Shown one piece after another: positions 46,330 through 61,954 of a stretch of 64,000 bases of DNA. Location of the stretch: NCBI RefSeq assembly GCF_030268005.1, contig NZ_BRZC01000004.1, positions 1,126,885 to 1,190,884 on the forward strand, read 5' to 3'. The stretch is from Microbacterium arabinogalactanolyticum (lineage in GTDB: Bacteria; Actinomycetota; Actinomycetes; Actinomycetales; Microbacteriaceae). The position numbers were made by a program, and so were the translations under genes. Positions within the stretch are counted from its first letter, which is position 1, and every line of letters begins with the position of its first letter. The notes under the pieces were generated by a model. It was not told the DNA's origin. It did not search any database and worked only from the letters and a program-made list of their open reading frames with translations.

Positions 46330-46364
46330 AAGGCCCCGGCCCTCCTGAGAGGGTCCGGGGCCTT
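46330..46364. terminator. Bidirectional terminator between the lipoprotein gene and rpoC
   Basis: AAGGCCCCGG (46330-46339) and CCGGGGCCTT (46355-46364) form a 10-bp stem; inner CCCT/AGGG adds to it. It lies between the convergent lipoprotein gene and rpoC. Confidence 0.88.
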
Positions 46365-46379
46365 CAATCACGTCAGAAC

Positions 46380-50246
<3,867 letters not shown>

Positions 50247-50293
50247 TTGTTCTCCTGTGTAGAAAAAATCTGTCGCTTGTCGAAGGTCCGAGA

Positions 50294-53794
<3,501 letters not shown>

Positions 53795-53919
53795 GGGAGT
53801 AACCTCCGTGAGCCCGGGCAGGGGCTGGTCGATTCCTAGACGTCGGTGGAGTGCACGCTCGAGAACTCAACAATTGCCGACCACCATATGAGGGCATGGA
53901 GAAGCGAGCGCAACTACCT

Positions 53920-53948
53920 ACTATAGGCACGAATCGGCGACATGGCAA
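53920..53948 (-). promoter_or_regulatory. Sigma-70 type promoter of rpoB-rpoC
   Basis: On the minus strand TTGCCA (53948-53943) and TATAGT (53925-53920) are separated by exactly 17 bases. The leader to the TTG start is about 120 bases. This is the clearest housekeeping promoter in the window. The 54-base to 54110 side belongs to the divergent LCP gene. Confidence 0.75.
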
Positions 53949-54110
53949 GCTGAATCCTTGACCAATCCTGAAAGCTGCGGTATGGGTCGCTGAGCCGGGC
54001 CCACGCGCCCCCGAGGCTCCGGACGGCGCGAAGCGACGTTCGGAGTGGGGCGTGGGGATCGAAGCGCGCTCTCGGTCGGCGGTCGGGAGCCACAGGTAGG
54101 GTCGGATGCC

Positions 54111-55337
54111 ATGAAGCGGACCCCGATGGCGCAGCACGCTCCGAATCGCACGCCGACGGCGTGGGCCACTCTGCTGCGTCTGCTGGGTATAGGACTGGCC
54201 GTCGTGACCGTCTCCGCCGTGGCCGTCGCCGGGTACGTCGTGGTCGATCTCACGCAGCGTGCGGGCGCGGATGCCGTGAAGCTGGAGGCGGCGCCGACAG
54301 TGCCGCCGCCGTCACTCGGCGAGTTCGAGGGTCCGTTCTCGATGCTGCTGATCGGCACGGACGAGTGCGGCGAGGTGTCGAAGCAGGTGCTCGGCGAGCG
54401 CTGCCGTCGTGAGGACGGCATCCTGAACGACATCAACCTCCTCGTGCATGTCTCGGCGGCGCCGCGGCACGTGACCGTGGTGTCGCTCCCCCGCGACCTG
54501 ATGCTGAAGGTGCCGGACTGCAGGCGCGAGGACGGCAGCACGGCATCCGGAATGCGCAAGGCACCCATCAACACCGTCTACTCCCACGCCGGGCTGTCCT
54601 GCGTCGCGAAGACGGTGTCTGAGCTGAGCGGGATGGACATCGGCTTCGCCGCGAAGCTCAGCTTCGACGGCGTGATGAAGATCACGGATGCCATCGGCGG
54701 CGTCGAGGTGTGCATCGGACCGAAGGGCCTGCACGACAAGAAGTACACCGGGATCGACTGGCCGCCGGGACCGAGGACGATCAAGGGGTTGGAGGCCCTG
54801 CAGTTCATCCGGGTGCGGCACGGGATCGGCAACAACAGCGACCTGTCTCGCATCTCCAACCAGCAGCAGTACATGTCGCGGCTGGCGCGCACGATCCTCA
54901 GCAGCGAGACGCTCACCGACATCCCCAAGATGCTGCGTCTGGCCAGCACGATCGTGGACAACGTGCAGGCGAGCGACGAGCTGGCCGACCCTGTCCGCCT
55001 GGCGCAGCTCGCACTGACCATGAAGGGCGTGCGCTACGACGACTTCCTCTTCCTGCAGCTGCCCACGCTCGACGACCCGGATGCGCCGACTCGGCGCGTG
55101 GTGGAGAACACCGGCGCAGCGAAGCCGATGTGGGAGGCGATCAGGAACGGCGGGTCCATGCAGATCACCGGCGCCGCGAGCAACGGCGGCAGCGCGACGG
55201 TCGAGACACCTGCCACGCCTCCGCCCCCGACAGCCCCCTCCCCGACTCCGTCGTCGACTCCCCCGGACACCACCGTGCTCCCCTCCGAGATCACCGGCAT
55301 CGACCTCAACCAGGAGACCTGCACCGGCAGCCACTGA
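54111..55337 (+). CDS. LytR-CpsA-Psr (LCP) family cell-wall glycopolymer ligase
   Basis: This 408-residue protein has a cytoplasmic lead, one membrane helix (LLGIGLAVVTVSAVAVAGYV) and an extracytoplasmic LCP domain with FSMLLIGTDECG, INLLVHVSAAPRHVTVVSLPRD (catalytic Arg in LPRD) and HGIGNNSDLSRISNQQQYM. LCP enzymes move polyprenyl-linked glycopolymers onto peptidoglycan, so it may attach the rhamnose- or other-containing polymer made from the first 16 kb. The tail after residue 350 is Pro/Thr-rich with a late Cys. The ATG at 54111 lies eight bases after TAGGGT (54097-54102). Confidence 0.93.
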   Translation: MKRTPMAQHAPNRTPTAWATLLRLLGIGLAVVTVSAVAVAGYVVVDLTQRAGADAVKLEAAPTVPPPSLGEFEGPFSMLLIGTDECGEVSKQVLGERCRREDGILNDINLLVHVSAAPRHVTVVSLPRDLMLKVPDCRREDGSTASGMRKAPINTVYSHAGLSCVAKTVSELSGMDIGFAAKLSFDGVMKITDAIGGVEVCIGPKGLHDKKYTGIDWPPGPRTIKGLEALQFIRVRHGIGNNSDLSRISNQQQYMSRLARTILSSETLTDIPKMLRLASTIVDNVQASDELADPVRLAQLALTMKGVRYDDFLFLQLPTLDDPDAPTRRVVENTGAAKPMWEAIRNGGSMQITGAASNGGSATVETPATPPPPTAPSPTPSSTPPDTTVLPSEITGIDLNQETCTGSH

Positions 55338-55359
55338 CGCGCTCGGTAGGCTCGTTCCC

Positions 55360-56229
55360 ATGGGACGAGCACGCGGGAAGGATGCCGAGAACCCGCGTGC
55401 GCGGCTGGACCACGGCGGCACCGCCGAGATCGCGCCGAGCGAGTTCACCAGCGGCTTCGAGCTGATCGTCGACGGCACGCCGCAGTCTCACGTCGATCTC
55501 GAGGACCCCACGCATCTGCACTTCGAGTACATCGTGCGGATGGGCGCCGTGATCGATCAGCTCGGACCTTCGGCATCCGCTCCGCTGAGCGTGGTGCACC
55601 TGGGTGCGGGCGCGCTCACCATCCCTCGCTACATCGACGCGACCCGACCGGGTTCGCGGCAGCAGGTGATCGAGTGGGAGGCGCCCCTGGTCGCGCTGGT
55701 GCGCGAGCATCTGCCGCTGCCGCGCGGCGCGGCCGTCCGCATCCGCATCGGCGACGCCCGCGAGGGGCTGAAGCGGCTCCCTCCCGCACTGCACGGACAG
55801 TGCGATCTGGTGGTGTCGGATGTGTTCTCGGGCGCGCAGACCCCCGCGCATCTCACCAGCGTGGAGTTCTACCGCGAGATCGCCGAGCTTCTGGCGCCCG
55901 GCGGTGTGCTGCTCGTGAACGTCGCCGACGGACCCGGCCTCGCCTTCGCCCGGCGGCAGGTCGCCACCGCCGCGACGGTGTTCCCCGAGGTGGCGCTGCT
56001 CGCCGACACGCAGGTGCTCAAGGGCCGCCGGTTCGGGAACCTCGTGCTCGCGGCATCCGCTCTGCCCCTGCCCACCGACTGGCTGCCGCGGATGCTGGCG
56101 GCCGGCCCCCACCCCGCCAAGATCGCGCAGGGCGAGGAGGTCGCGGCGTTCGCCCGCGGCGCGTCGATCGCGACGGATGCGGATGCCGTGGCCTCTCCGC
56201 GTCCGGACTCGAGCCTCTTCCTGCGCTGA
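55360..56229 (+). CDS. Spermidine-synthase-like methyltransferase-fold protein
   Basis: This 289-residue protein has the polyamine-synthase/class I methyltransferase fold: LSVVHLGAGALTIPRYIDA (SAM-type GxGAG loop), VIEWEAPLVALVREHLPL (acidic ribose site) and LVVSDVFSGAQTPAHLTS. It lacks the N-terminal beta-domain and polyamine-site acidic residues typical of true SpeE, so function may be in methylation or an uncharacterised transfer. The ATG at 55360 lies seven bases after TAGGCT (55347-55352), a leaderless-type box, 22 bases after the LCP gene stop. Confidence 0.8.
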   Translation: MGRARGKDAENPRARLDHGGTAEIAPSEFTSGFELIVDGTPQSHVDLEDPTHLHFEYIVRMGAVIDQLGPSASAPLSVVHLGAGALTIPRYIDATRPGSRQQVIEWEAPLVALVREHLPLPRGAAVRIRIGDAREGLKRLPPALHGQCDLVVSDVFSGAQTPAHLTSVEFYREIAELLAPGGVLLVNVADGPGLAFARRQVATAATVFPEVALLADTQVLKGRRFGNLVLAASALPLPTDWLPRMLAAGPHPAKIAQGEEVAAFARGASIATDADAVASPRPDSSLFLR

Positions 56230-56324
56230 CATCCTGTTCCGGTCCGCTCCTCGCAGGGCGTGCCTCGCCCCGTTCCCAGGTCGGCGATGCAGACTGGATG
56301 CTGCGCGGAGAGGAGCCAGCAGTC

Positions 56325-56855
56325 GTGAATTTGATCCAGGGTTACGACCCCGACACCCTTCGTGAGATCGTCAGCGAGCGCGAGTGCCTGATGCGGCTCG
56401 CCGAGATCGAGAACCAGCGCAGCCTGCCGGTGCTGCTCGAGCGCGTGTGGCTGCTCAAGGTGCTCGATCGCCTCGACGAGGCCCTCGAGACCGCCGAGGA
56501 GACCGTGCGCCAGGCGCGGATGGCCGGCACCCGCAAGGACCTGCTTCGGGCGCGCGTGCTGCACGCCACCGTGCTGCAGCATCGCGGTGCACATGCCGCA
56601 GCCGCGCTGGAGCTCGCCCACAGCGCGAGTGAGGCGGAGGGCCAGGGCTGGATCGGCATCGCGGCCTTCGCTCATCAGCACCACGGGAAGAACGCCTACG
56701 AGGCACGCGACTTCGAACAGGCCCGCGACAGCTTCAAGCGCTCCCTGTTCCTGCGTCGCGAGGCCGGCGCCGATGACGCCGAGCTGGAGCAGGCGCTGCG
56801 CGCCATCGAGGCCGCAGAGCGCCGCAGCGCCGAGGGCGCCGACGCACTGGTCTGA
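56325..56855 (+). CDS. Helical (tetratricopeptide-like) protein of unknown function
   Basis: This 176-residue protein is almost all helical. Pairs such as PVLLERVWLLKVLDRLDEAL, RARVLHATVLQHRGAHAAAAL and YEARDFEQARDSFKRSLFLR have the A/L/Y spacing of TPR repeats. TPRs scaffold protein complexes. The start GTG at 56325 is chosen because AGGAG lies nine bases upstream; an in-frame ATG 27 bases earlier is the alternative. No close function is recognised. Confidence 0.72.
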   Translation: MNLIQGYDPDTLREIVSERECLMRLAEIENQRSLPVLLERVWLLKVLDRLDEALETAEETVRQARMAGTRKDLLRARVLHATVLQHRGAHAAAALELAHSASEAEGQGWIGIAAFAHQHHGKNAYEARDFEQARDSFKRSLFLRREAGADDAELEQALRAIEAAERRSAEGADALV

Positions 56856-56887
56856 GGACAGGATCCTGAGCCCGGTCCGCCCCGGCT

Positions 56888-56906
56888 CGCTGAGCCCGTC
56901 GAAGCG
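56888..56906. repeat. REP-like hairpin CGCTGAGCCCGTCGAAGCG
   Basis: CGCT and AGCG pair around GAGCCCGTCGA. This is very close to a palindromic repeat (CTGAGCCTGTCGAAG type) widely scattered in intergenic DNA of actinobacteria and proteobacteria. It lies between the TPR-like and SprT-like genes and is the only copy I noticed in the window. Confidence 0.55.
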
Positions 56907-56942
56907 GAGCCCGATGTCGGCCGACGGCTTTACTCTGATCTC

Positions 56943-57431
56943 ATGGCCGATCTGAACCGCGTGCGAGTCTGGGCACAGGCGCTGATCGACATGCACCTCG
57001 ACGACACGTGGAGCTTCGACTTCGACCACGCCAAGCGACGCGCGGGGCTGTGCGACTACCGGCGCAAGCGCATCACCGTGTCCCGCTACCTGGCCGCCCG
57101 GTTCGAGGATGACGAGATCCATCAGACGCTGCTGCACGAGGTCGCGCACGCCGTCGCCGGGCACACCGCCGCGCACGGGCCGGAGTGGAAGCGCGTCGCG
57201 CGGGACCTCGGCTATGTGGGCGGCACCACCCACCACGGCGAGACGGCCACCGAGCTCGCCCCCTGGGTGGGCACCTGCCCCGTCGGACACGTCACCTACC
57301 GGCATCGCCGCCCCGCTCGCGAGACGTCCTGCGCGCGATGCTCACGCAGCTTCGACAACCGCTACCTGTTCGCGTGGACCCGCCGCGAGATCACGGCCGC
57401 CGACCGCCGCGCCGCCCAGCTCCCCCGCTGA
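56943..57431 (+). CDS. SprT-like zinc metalloprotease-fold protein
   Basis: This 162-residue protein carries the SprT zinc signature LLHEVAHAVAGH and a C-terminal zinc ribbon (GTCPVGH and CARCSRSF). SprT relatives in eukaryotes (Spartan) cut DNA-protein crosslinks; the bacterial role is not established. GDYRRKRITVSRYLA near residue 40 matches the family's strand before the helix. The ATG at 56943 follows TACTCT (56931-56936) by six bases. Confidence 0.9.
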   Translation: MADLNRVRVWAQALIDMHLDDTWSFDFDHAKRRAGLCDYRRKRITVSRYLAARFEDDEIHQTLLHEVAHAVAGHTAAHGPEWKRVARDLGYVGGTTHHGETATELAPWVGTCPVGHVTYRHRRPARETSCARCSRSFDNRYLFAWTRREITAADRRAAQLPR

Positions 57432-57477
57432 CCGATCGATCCGGCAGCGTCCGCGCCCGAACTCTGCTCCGTTCGAC

Positions 57478-57663
57478 GCGCGCCTCACGCGGAAATGTGC
57501 GCTTCGCGCGGAGAGAACCCCGGAATCCATCCGCGGGAACTGCACAAACCCGCAGGAAACGCACGCCCTCAGCATCCGTGCGCCTCGCGCGGAAAAGTCC
57601 ACTTCGCGCGGAGAGCATCCGGGATTCCATCCGCTGCACGCGCACAGCCCGCGCGAGGCGCAC
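57478..57663. repeat. Two tandem copies of a palindromic intergenic element (100-base period)
   Basis: Copy B (57578-57663) is bounded by perfect 15-base inverted ends, GTGCGCCTCGCGCGG and CCGCGCGAGGCGCAC. Copy A (57478-57564) starts 100 bases earlier and has the same order of segments (CGGAAA, CTTCGCGCGGAGAG, CCATCCGC) with diverged ends. Inside each copy CGCGCGGAAA faces TTCGCGCGG. It is compact and non-coding. The rest of the 57432-57690 intergenic stretch holds nothing else I recognise. Confidence 0.7.
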
Positions 57664-57690
57664 GGCGGCGGAGCGGCGTGTGTGCGGGGG

Positions 57691-58065
57691 TCAGGCCTGC
57701 TCGCGCGGGCCGCGGTAGCGGCGCACGAGCAGCGCGATCAGGCGCCAGCCGAGCAGGAAGACACCCAGGACCACGGTCGCCACGATGATGAACGGCGCCT
57801 GGGCGGTGTCGCCTGTGGCGATGCGCAGCAGCATCCCGCCGGCGACCGTCACGATCCAGGCGACCACTCCCCAGCCCAGCGACCAGGGGCGGCGCGGGCG
57901 TGCCGGCACGAGCATCGCGAGCAAGTGCCCGACGACCAGGGCGACGAGGAACGGCCACGCGGTGATGAGGAACCCGATCGGGTCCTCACCGTGCGACGCG
58001 CGCCCGATGACGGCGAAGATCAGCACCAGCACGGCGTCGAGCACGAAGGCGGGAAGGTACCTCAT
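57691..58065 (-). CDS. DUF3054 membrane protein
   Basis: This 124-residue protein has four hydrophobic helices (FVLDAVLVLIFAVIGRAS, ITAWPFLVALVVGHLLAMLV, LGWGVVAWIVTVAGGMLL and IVATVVLGVFLLGWRLIALL) and the DUF3054 pattern HGEDPIGFLITAWPF. Function is unknown. TAGGGT (plus 58072-58077) lies six bases before the start ATG. Confidence 0.88.
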   Translation of the reverse strand: MRYLPAFVLDAVLVLIFAVIGRASHGEDPIGFLITAWPFLVALVVGHLLAMLVPARPRRPWSLGWGVVAWIVTVAGGMLLRIATGDTAQAPFIIVATVVLGVFLLGWRLIALLVRRYRGPREQA

Positions 58066-58138
58066 GCAAGAACCCTATGCGCATCCGCCGGCGGCCCGGC
58101 GCGGCGCGCGGCGCACGCCGGCAAACACGGGAACGCCC

Positions 58139-58801
58139 TCAGACGAAGCGCTCGAAGGAGCCGTCGCGCAGCACGGGGACGGCGTCCACGGCATCCGGCT
58201 CAGCCGCCTCCTCCGTGGTCGCGGGGCGGATGCCCGCCTCGACCATCCGCGCGGTCGAGGCCACTCCGTCCACCAGCTCGCGTCCCGACCCACTGGCGCT
58301 GAGCAGGTGCCGCAGAGCCCGGCGCAGGGCGCGGAACGACTCGGCGGCAACAGCCGCATCGGGCGAGGAGTGATCGATGCCGAGGTCGGTCAGCGCGGCG
58401 ATCACGGCCCCCGCACCGAGCTGGTCCTCGACGGCGAAGCGCAGGTCGCCGGTGGGGGTCCTCTCCCCCGCGGCGATCACGGTCACCGACGTGCGTGCAG
58501 CGCGGCGCTCCTGCAGAGTCATGACGGCACGGGCGGTCGCCGCGGCGTTTCGGATGCCGCCGACCAGCACGATCGCCCCTGTCTCAGCCGCCGCGGTCGC
58601 CACGTCGGCGCCGTTGGACGACCAGATCCGGGCATCCGCCAGCTCGACGGAACGCCCCTCGGCGACGAGGTTCGCCAGCGTCGACGAGAACCGCAGCACG
58701 TCGACGACCACGACGATGTCGGCCGGGGCCAGCCGGGCCAGCCCCTCCGCACCCCACTCGACGCGGACCTGGTAATGCGACTGATCGAACGGCGACGGCA
58801 T
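58139..58801 (-). CDS. 2-phosphosulfolactate phosphatase (ComB) family protein
   Basis: This 220-residue protein shows ComB motifs VVVDVLRFSSTLANLVAEG, SSNGADVATA, LVGGIRNAAATA, VIAAGE and EDQLGAGAVI. ComB in methanogens acts in coenzyme M synthesis; actinobacterial relatives have unproven phosphatase roles. TAGGCT (plus 58808-58813) lies six bases before the ATG. It lies downstream (minus strand) of the palindrome-rich intergenic DNA. Confidence 0.85.
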   Translation of the reverse strand: MPSPFDQSHYQVRVEWGAEGLARLAPADIVVVVDVLRFSSTLANLVAEGRSVELADARIWSSNGADVATAAAETGAIVLVGGIRNAAATARAVMTLQERRAARTSVTVIAAGERTPTGDLRFAVEDQLGAGAVIAALTDLGIDHSSPDAAVAAESFRALRRALRHLLSASGSGRELVDGVASTARMVEAGIRPATTEEAAEPDAVDAVPVLRDGSFERFV

Positions 58802-58882
58802 CTCTCCAGCCTATTGCCCAGGATGCCGCCACCCGTCGCCCGTTCCCGCCCGCCGACCCAGCACCCGCCGACGCTTCGGCCC

Positions 58883-58966
58883 GGATCAGAAACGCATCCC
58901 CGGTCGCCTCCGGAGATGCGTTTCTGATCCACGCTGCGGGCGCGGATGCACTTCTGATCCACGCTG
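58883..58966. repeat. 16-bp inverted repeat plus a third copy of its arm
   Basis: GGATCAGAAACGCATC (58883-58898) faces its exact complement GATGCGTTTCTGATCC (58915-58930). The right arm extends to GATGCGTTTCTGATCCACGCTG (58915-58936), of which a near copy (GATGCACTTCTGATCC, 58945-58960, plus ACGCTG) follows with a 30-base period. So one unit is present in one inverted and two direct copies. No coding role is apparent. Confidence 0.75.
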
Positions 58967-58997
58967 TGCCGGTGGGCGCCGGCCGACTGCTCGATGA

Positions 58998-59063
58998 TGC
59001 CGAGCCACCACGCAGATCACAGTGATCCGCGAGGTGGCTCGGCGATTGCGTGGTGGCTCGGCA
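58998..59063. repeat. 17-bp inverted repeat with a central palindrome
   Basis: TGCCGAGCCACCACGCA (58998-59014) faces its exact complement TGCGTGGTGGCTCGGCA (59047-59063). Between them sit the palindrome GATCACAGTGATC (59015-59027) and another GGTGGCTCGGC (59033-59043), a third copy of the arm. It ends 20 bases after the FtsX permease stop and may act as a terminator or mobile palindromic unit. Confidence 0.75.
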
Positions 59064-59082
59064 CGGCCGGATCCCGCCCCAC

Positions 59083-60558
59083 TCAGTCGGCGGCGAGTGC
59101 TTCGACGGGAGCGACCCGGGTCGCCAGGCGAGTGGGCGTCACCGCGGCGATCACGGTGAGCAGGGCGGTGGCGACGACGATCGCGGCGACGGGCATCCAC
59201 GGCACAGCCGGGTACACGAACCCGGCGGGCTCGAAGCTCGGCAGCACGGGCACCGCGCCCAGCAGCGACTGCGCGGCGATCCAGCCGTACACGACGCCGA
59301 GGACGAGCCCGGTCAGAGTCGCCGCGACCGTGATGTGCACGGCCTCCAGCAGCACCATCCGCCGCACCTGTGCACCAGTCAGCCCGATCGCGCGCAGCAG
59401 GCCCAGCTCGCGGCGGCGCTGCACGACGCCGATCGTGAGCAGGTTCACCAGGCCCACGGCGGCGATCACGGCCGACACCGCCACGAGCACCATCATGATG
59501 TTCGCGAAGGCGTCCATCGGCGCGAAGAAGTCGGAGGGCACGTCGTCCGTCTGCCGCATCATGAGCGCCTTCGACGACTCCAGTGCGACGGCGAACATGG
59601 TCACGAGGGCGACGCCCATCACCACGCCGATCGCCATCCGGCTGGACCGCTCCGGATAGCGCAGGGCGTTCTCCGCGGCCAGGCGCGCGGTGGCGCCCCT
59701 GCCGAACAGGCGTCCGACCAGCCGCAGCACGGGCGGCATGAACAGGGCCGCGCCGGTCACGATGCCGGTGAACGAGAAGACGCCGCCGAAGAACGCGACC
59801 ACCACGCCCAGCGGGGTGATCAGGCCGATCACGACGCCGGCAGCCAGCAGGGCCGCGCCGATCAGCAGCAGCACGAGCGCGCCGACGTGCTTGCCGCGAC
59901 GGCCGGCGACCTCGTCATGCGTGCGCTCGACGGAACCGCCCAGTGCCTGCAGAGGGGTGACCGTCAGCACCCGGCGCGAGCCGATGTACGCGGCGAGCCA
60001 GGTCGTGAGCGCGACGCCGATCACCGGCAGCGCGATACCGGGCTGCACGAGCGTGACGCTCTCCGGAACGCTCGGCATCAGGCTCTGACCGATCAGCATC
60101 CCGACGCCGGACAGGGCCAGACCGACGACCAGCCCGATCGCGGCGCCGATCAGTCCCACGACGAGACCCTGACCGGTCACCTCGGCGCGCTGCGACCGGG
60201 CGGATGCCCCGATCAGCCGCATCAGCGCGATGCGGCGCGTGCGCCCGGCGATGATCGTGGAGAAGGTGTTCGCGGTGACAACGGCGGCGACGTACATCGC
60301 GACCCCGGTCAGCAGCACCGACAGGATGATCACGACGATCGCGAGGGTCTCGCTGTCGCCGATGAACGGGTCGGCCTGCAGCACGGCGCCGATGTAGGCG
60401 GTGACCTCGACGAGGAACACGCCGAAAGCGGCGGCGAGCGCCGCGACGAGCACGCTCGCACCCATGCCGCGCTCGCGCAGCCACGCCAGCCGCGGGCGGG
60501 TCGCCGCCGTCTCCGGCACGACCGTGCCGATGGCGGTGTCCGAGGCGACGGCGGTCAT
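59083..60558 (-). CDS. ABC transporter permease, FtsX/MacB type
   Basis: This 491-residue permease has two FtsX-like membrane blocks (residues about 35-210 and 370-485) with AGRTRRIALMRLIGASARSQ and VVQRRRELGLLRAIGLTGAQ, the coupling segments before each block. The first is preceded by VLVAALAAAFGVFLVEVTAY. These transporters export lipids, antimicrobial peptides or act in cell-wall remodelling. Its ATG overlaps the ATPase gene's stop by four bases, so it is its partner. Confidence 0.92.
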   Translation of the reverse strand: MTAVASDTAIGTVVPETAATRPRLAWLRERGMGASVLVAALAAAFGVFLVEVTAYIGAVLQADPFIGDSETLAIVVIILSVLLTGVAMYVAAVVTANTFSTIIAGRTRRIALMRLIGASARSQRAEVTGQGLVVGLIGAAIGLVVGLALSGVGMLIGQSLMPSVPESVTLVQPGIALPVIGVALTTWLAAYIGSRRVLTVTPLQALGGSVERTHDEVAGRRGKHVGALVLLLIGAALLAAGVVIGLITPLGVVVAFFGGVFSFTGIVTGAALFMPPVLRLVGRLFGRGATARLAAENALRYPERSSRMAIGVVMGVALVTMFAVALESSKALMMRQTDDVPSDFFAPMDAFANIMMVLVAVSAVIAAVGLVNLLTIGVVQRRRELGLLRAIGLTGAQVRRMVLLEAVHITVAATLTGLVLGVVYGWIAAQSLLGAVPVLPSFEPAGFVYPAVPWMPVAAIVVATALLTVIAAVTPTRLATRVAPVEALAAD

Positions 60559-61316
60559 GCCGCCACCTCGGCCGCGAGCATGTACGCCGCGATCTGCTCG
60601 GCGCTCTGCTGCGGGTGATCGGCGGTGATGCGGCCGTCGCCGAGGAACAGCACACGGTCGGCGTGGCTCGCGGCGATCGCGTCATGCGTGACCATGGCGA
60701 TGGACTGACCGTGCTCGCGGCTCGCGGACGCCAGCAGCTGCAGCACCTCGCGCCCGCTGCGGGAGTCGAGGTTTCCGGTCGGCTCGTCGGCGAAGACGAG
60801 GTCGGGCGCGGTGGCGAGCGCACGGGCGATCGCGACGCGCTGCTGCTGACCGCCGGACAGCTCGTGCGGGCGGTGGTTCAGGCGGGAGGCCAGGCCCAGG
60901 CGCTCCACCAGGCCGTCGATGCGGGTCTTCTCGATGACGGAGGGCCGGCGGCCGTCGAGCTCGAACGGCAGCAGGATGTTGCCGAGTGCATCGAGGGTGG
61001 GGACGAGGTTGAACGCCTGGAAGATGAAGCCCACGCGGCGACGGCGCAGGATGGTCAGCTCGAGGTCGTTCAGGCCCGTGATCTCGGTGTCACCGATCCA
61101 CGCACGCCCCTCGGTCGGTGCGTCCAGACCCGCCATGATGTGCATGAGCGTGGACTTGCCGGATCCGGACGGACCCATGATGGCCGTGAACTGGCCGCGG
61201 CGGATGCCCACGCTGATGTCGTCGAGGGCGCGCACTCCGGCGGCCCCTGCGCCGTAGGACTTGGTGAGGTGCTGGACGCGTGCGGCGAGGCCGAGGTCCG
61301 AAGTCGTGATCTCCAT
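60555..61316 (-). CDS. ABC transporter ATP-binding protein, MacB/LolD type
   Basis: This 253-residue ATPase has Walker [14 protein letters not shown]-loop [13 protein letters not shown], signature [15 protein letters not shown], Walker [13 protein letters not shown] and the H-loop THD. The FNLVP and TGNLDS features are typical for MacB/LolD families. The start ATG at 61316 follows TAGCGT (plus 61324-61329) by seven bases. It forms a transporter with the FtsX-type permease; the two-component pair at 62.8-64 kb is a possible regulator but lies beyond two other genes. Confidence 0.96.
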   Translation of the reverse strand: MEITTSDLGLAARVQHLTKSYGAGAAGVRALDDISVGIRRGQFTAIMGPSGSGKSTLMHIMAGLDAPTEGRAWIGDTEITGLNDLELTILRRRRVGFIFQAFNLVPTLDALGNILLPFELDGRRPSVIEKTRIDGLVERLGLASRLNHRPHELSGGQQQRVAIARALATAPDLVFADEPTGNLDSRSGREVLQLLASASREHGQSIAMVTHDAIAASHADRVLFLGDGRITADHPQQSAEQIAAYMLAAEVAA

Positions 61317-61410
61317 GTCATCGACGCTATTCGCGGCCTCCACGGCGCCGCATCGCCCGCGGGGAGCATCCCTCGTACATCTGGAGGATGATCCCCGCGG
61401 CCGGCGAGTC

Positions 61411-61884
61411 TCAGACCCAGGCGTGCGTCGAGACGCCGACGAGGTTCCAGGCGTTGATCGTCACGATCAGCGAGACGAGTGCGCCCAGCTCCTCCGGCGA
61501 GAAGACCAGCGCCGCAGCGGCCCAGTCGGCGTCGGGCACATGGGTCTCGGATGCCCGGGTGATGCTCTCGGTCAGCGTGAACGCCGCGCGCTCGCGTGCG
61601 GTGAAGAGCGACGACTCGCGCCACACCGCCACCGCGGCGATCCTGGCGAGGGTGTCGCCGGCCTTCTGCGCGTCGCCGGTGTGCAGGTCGACGCAGTAGC
61701 TGCATCCGTTCAGCTGCGAGGCACGCAGACGCACCAGTTCGCGGAGTCGGGTGTCGAAGCCGACGGCGTCCAGTTCTCGCACCATCGCGTTGTCGAGATG
61801 CGCGAGGGCCTTCGAGAAGTGCGGGGCGACGGTGTCGATGTCGAGGCGGACGAGAACGGGTACGGGCTGATCTGTCGTGGTCAT
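61411..61884 (-). CDS. Carboxymuconolactone decarboxylase/AhpD family protein
   Basis: This 157-residue protein has the AhpD-like redox site NGCSYCVDLHTGDAQKAG with CxxC and the downstream His. Such proteins act as peroxidase partners or decarboxylases; here redox use is more likely because the CxxC motif is complete. It is divergent from a LysR-type regulator across 70 bases, so it is likely controlled by it. Confidence 0.9.
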   Translation of the reverse strand: MTTTDQPVPVLVRLDIDTVAPHFSKALAHLDNAMVRELDAVGFDTRLRELVRLRASQLNGCSYCVDLHTGDAQKAGDTLARIAAVAVWRESSLFTARERAAFTLTESITRASETHVPDADWAAAALVFSPEELGALVSLIVTINAWNLVGVSTHAWV

Positions 61885-61902
61885 GCATCCAGCCTCACGC
61901 GA

Positions 61903-61954
61903 GACAGATCATCTGTCCAACAGCTGATTCAGATCGCTATCATCTGTTCTGAAT
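61903..61954. promoter_or_regulatory. LysR-type operator region
   Basis: GACAGATCATCTGTC (61903-61917) is a perfect 15-base palindrome. ATTCAG (61927-61932) faces CTGAAT (61949-61954). A -10-like TATCAT (61938-61943) lies upstream of the LysR gene. The arrangement between the divergent AhpD-like and LysR genes fits LysR activation and autocontrol. Confidence 0.6.

Noticed and set aside
57432..57690. CRISPR array in the repeat-rich gap
   Set aside because: Only two imperfect 87-base units with inverted ends are present and there are no evenly spaced short repeats or cas genes.
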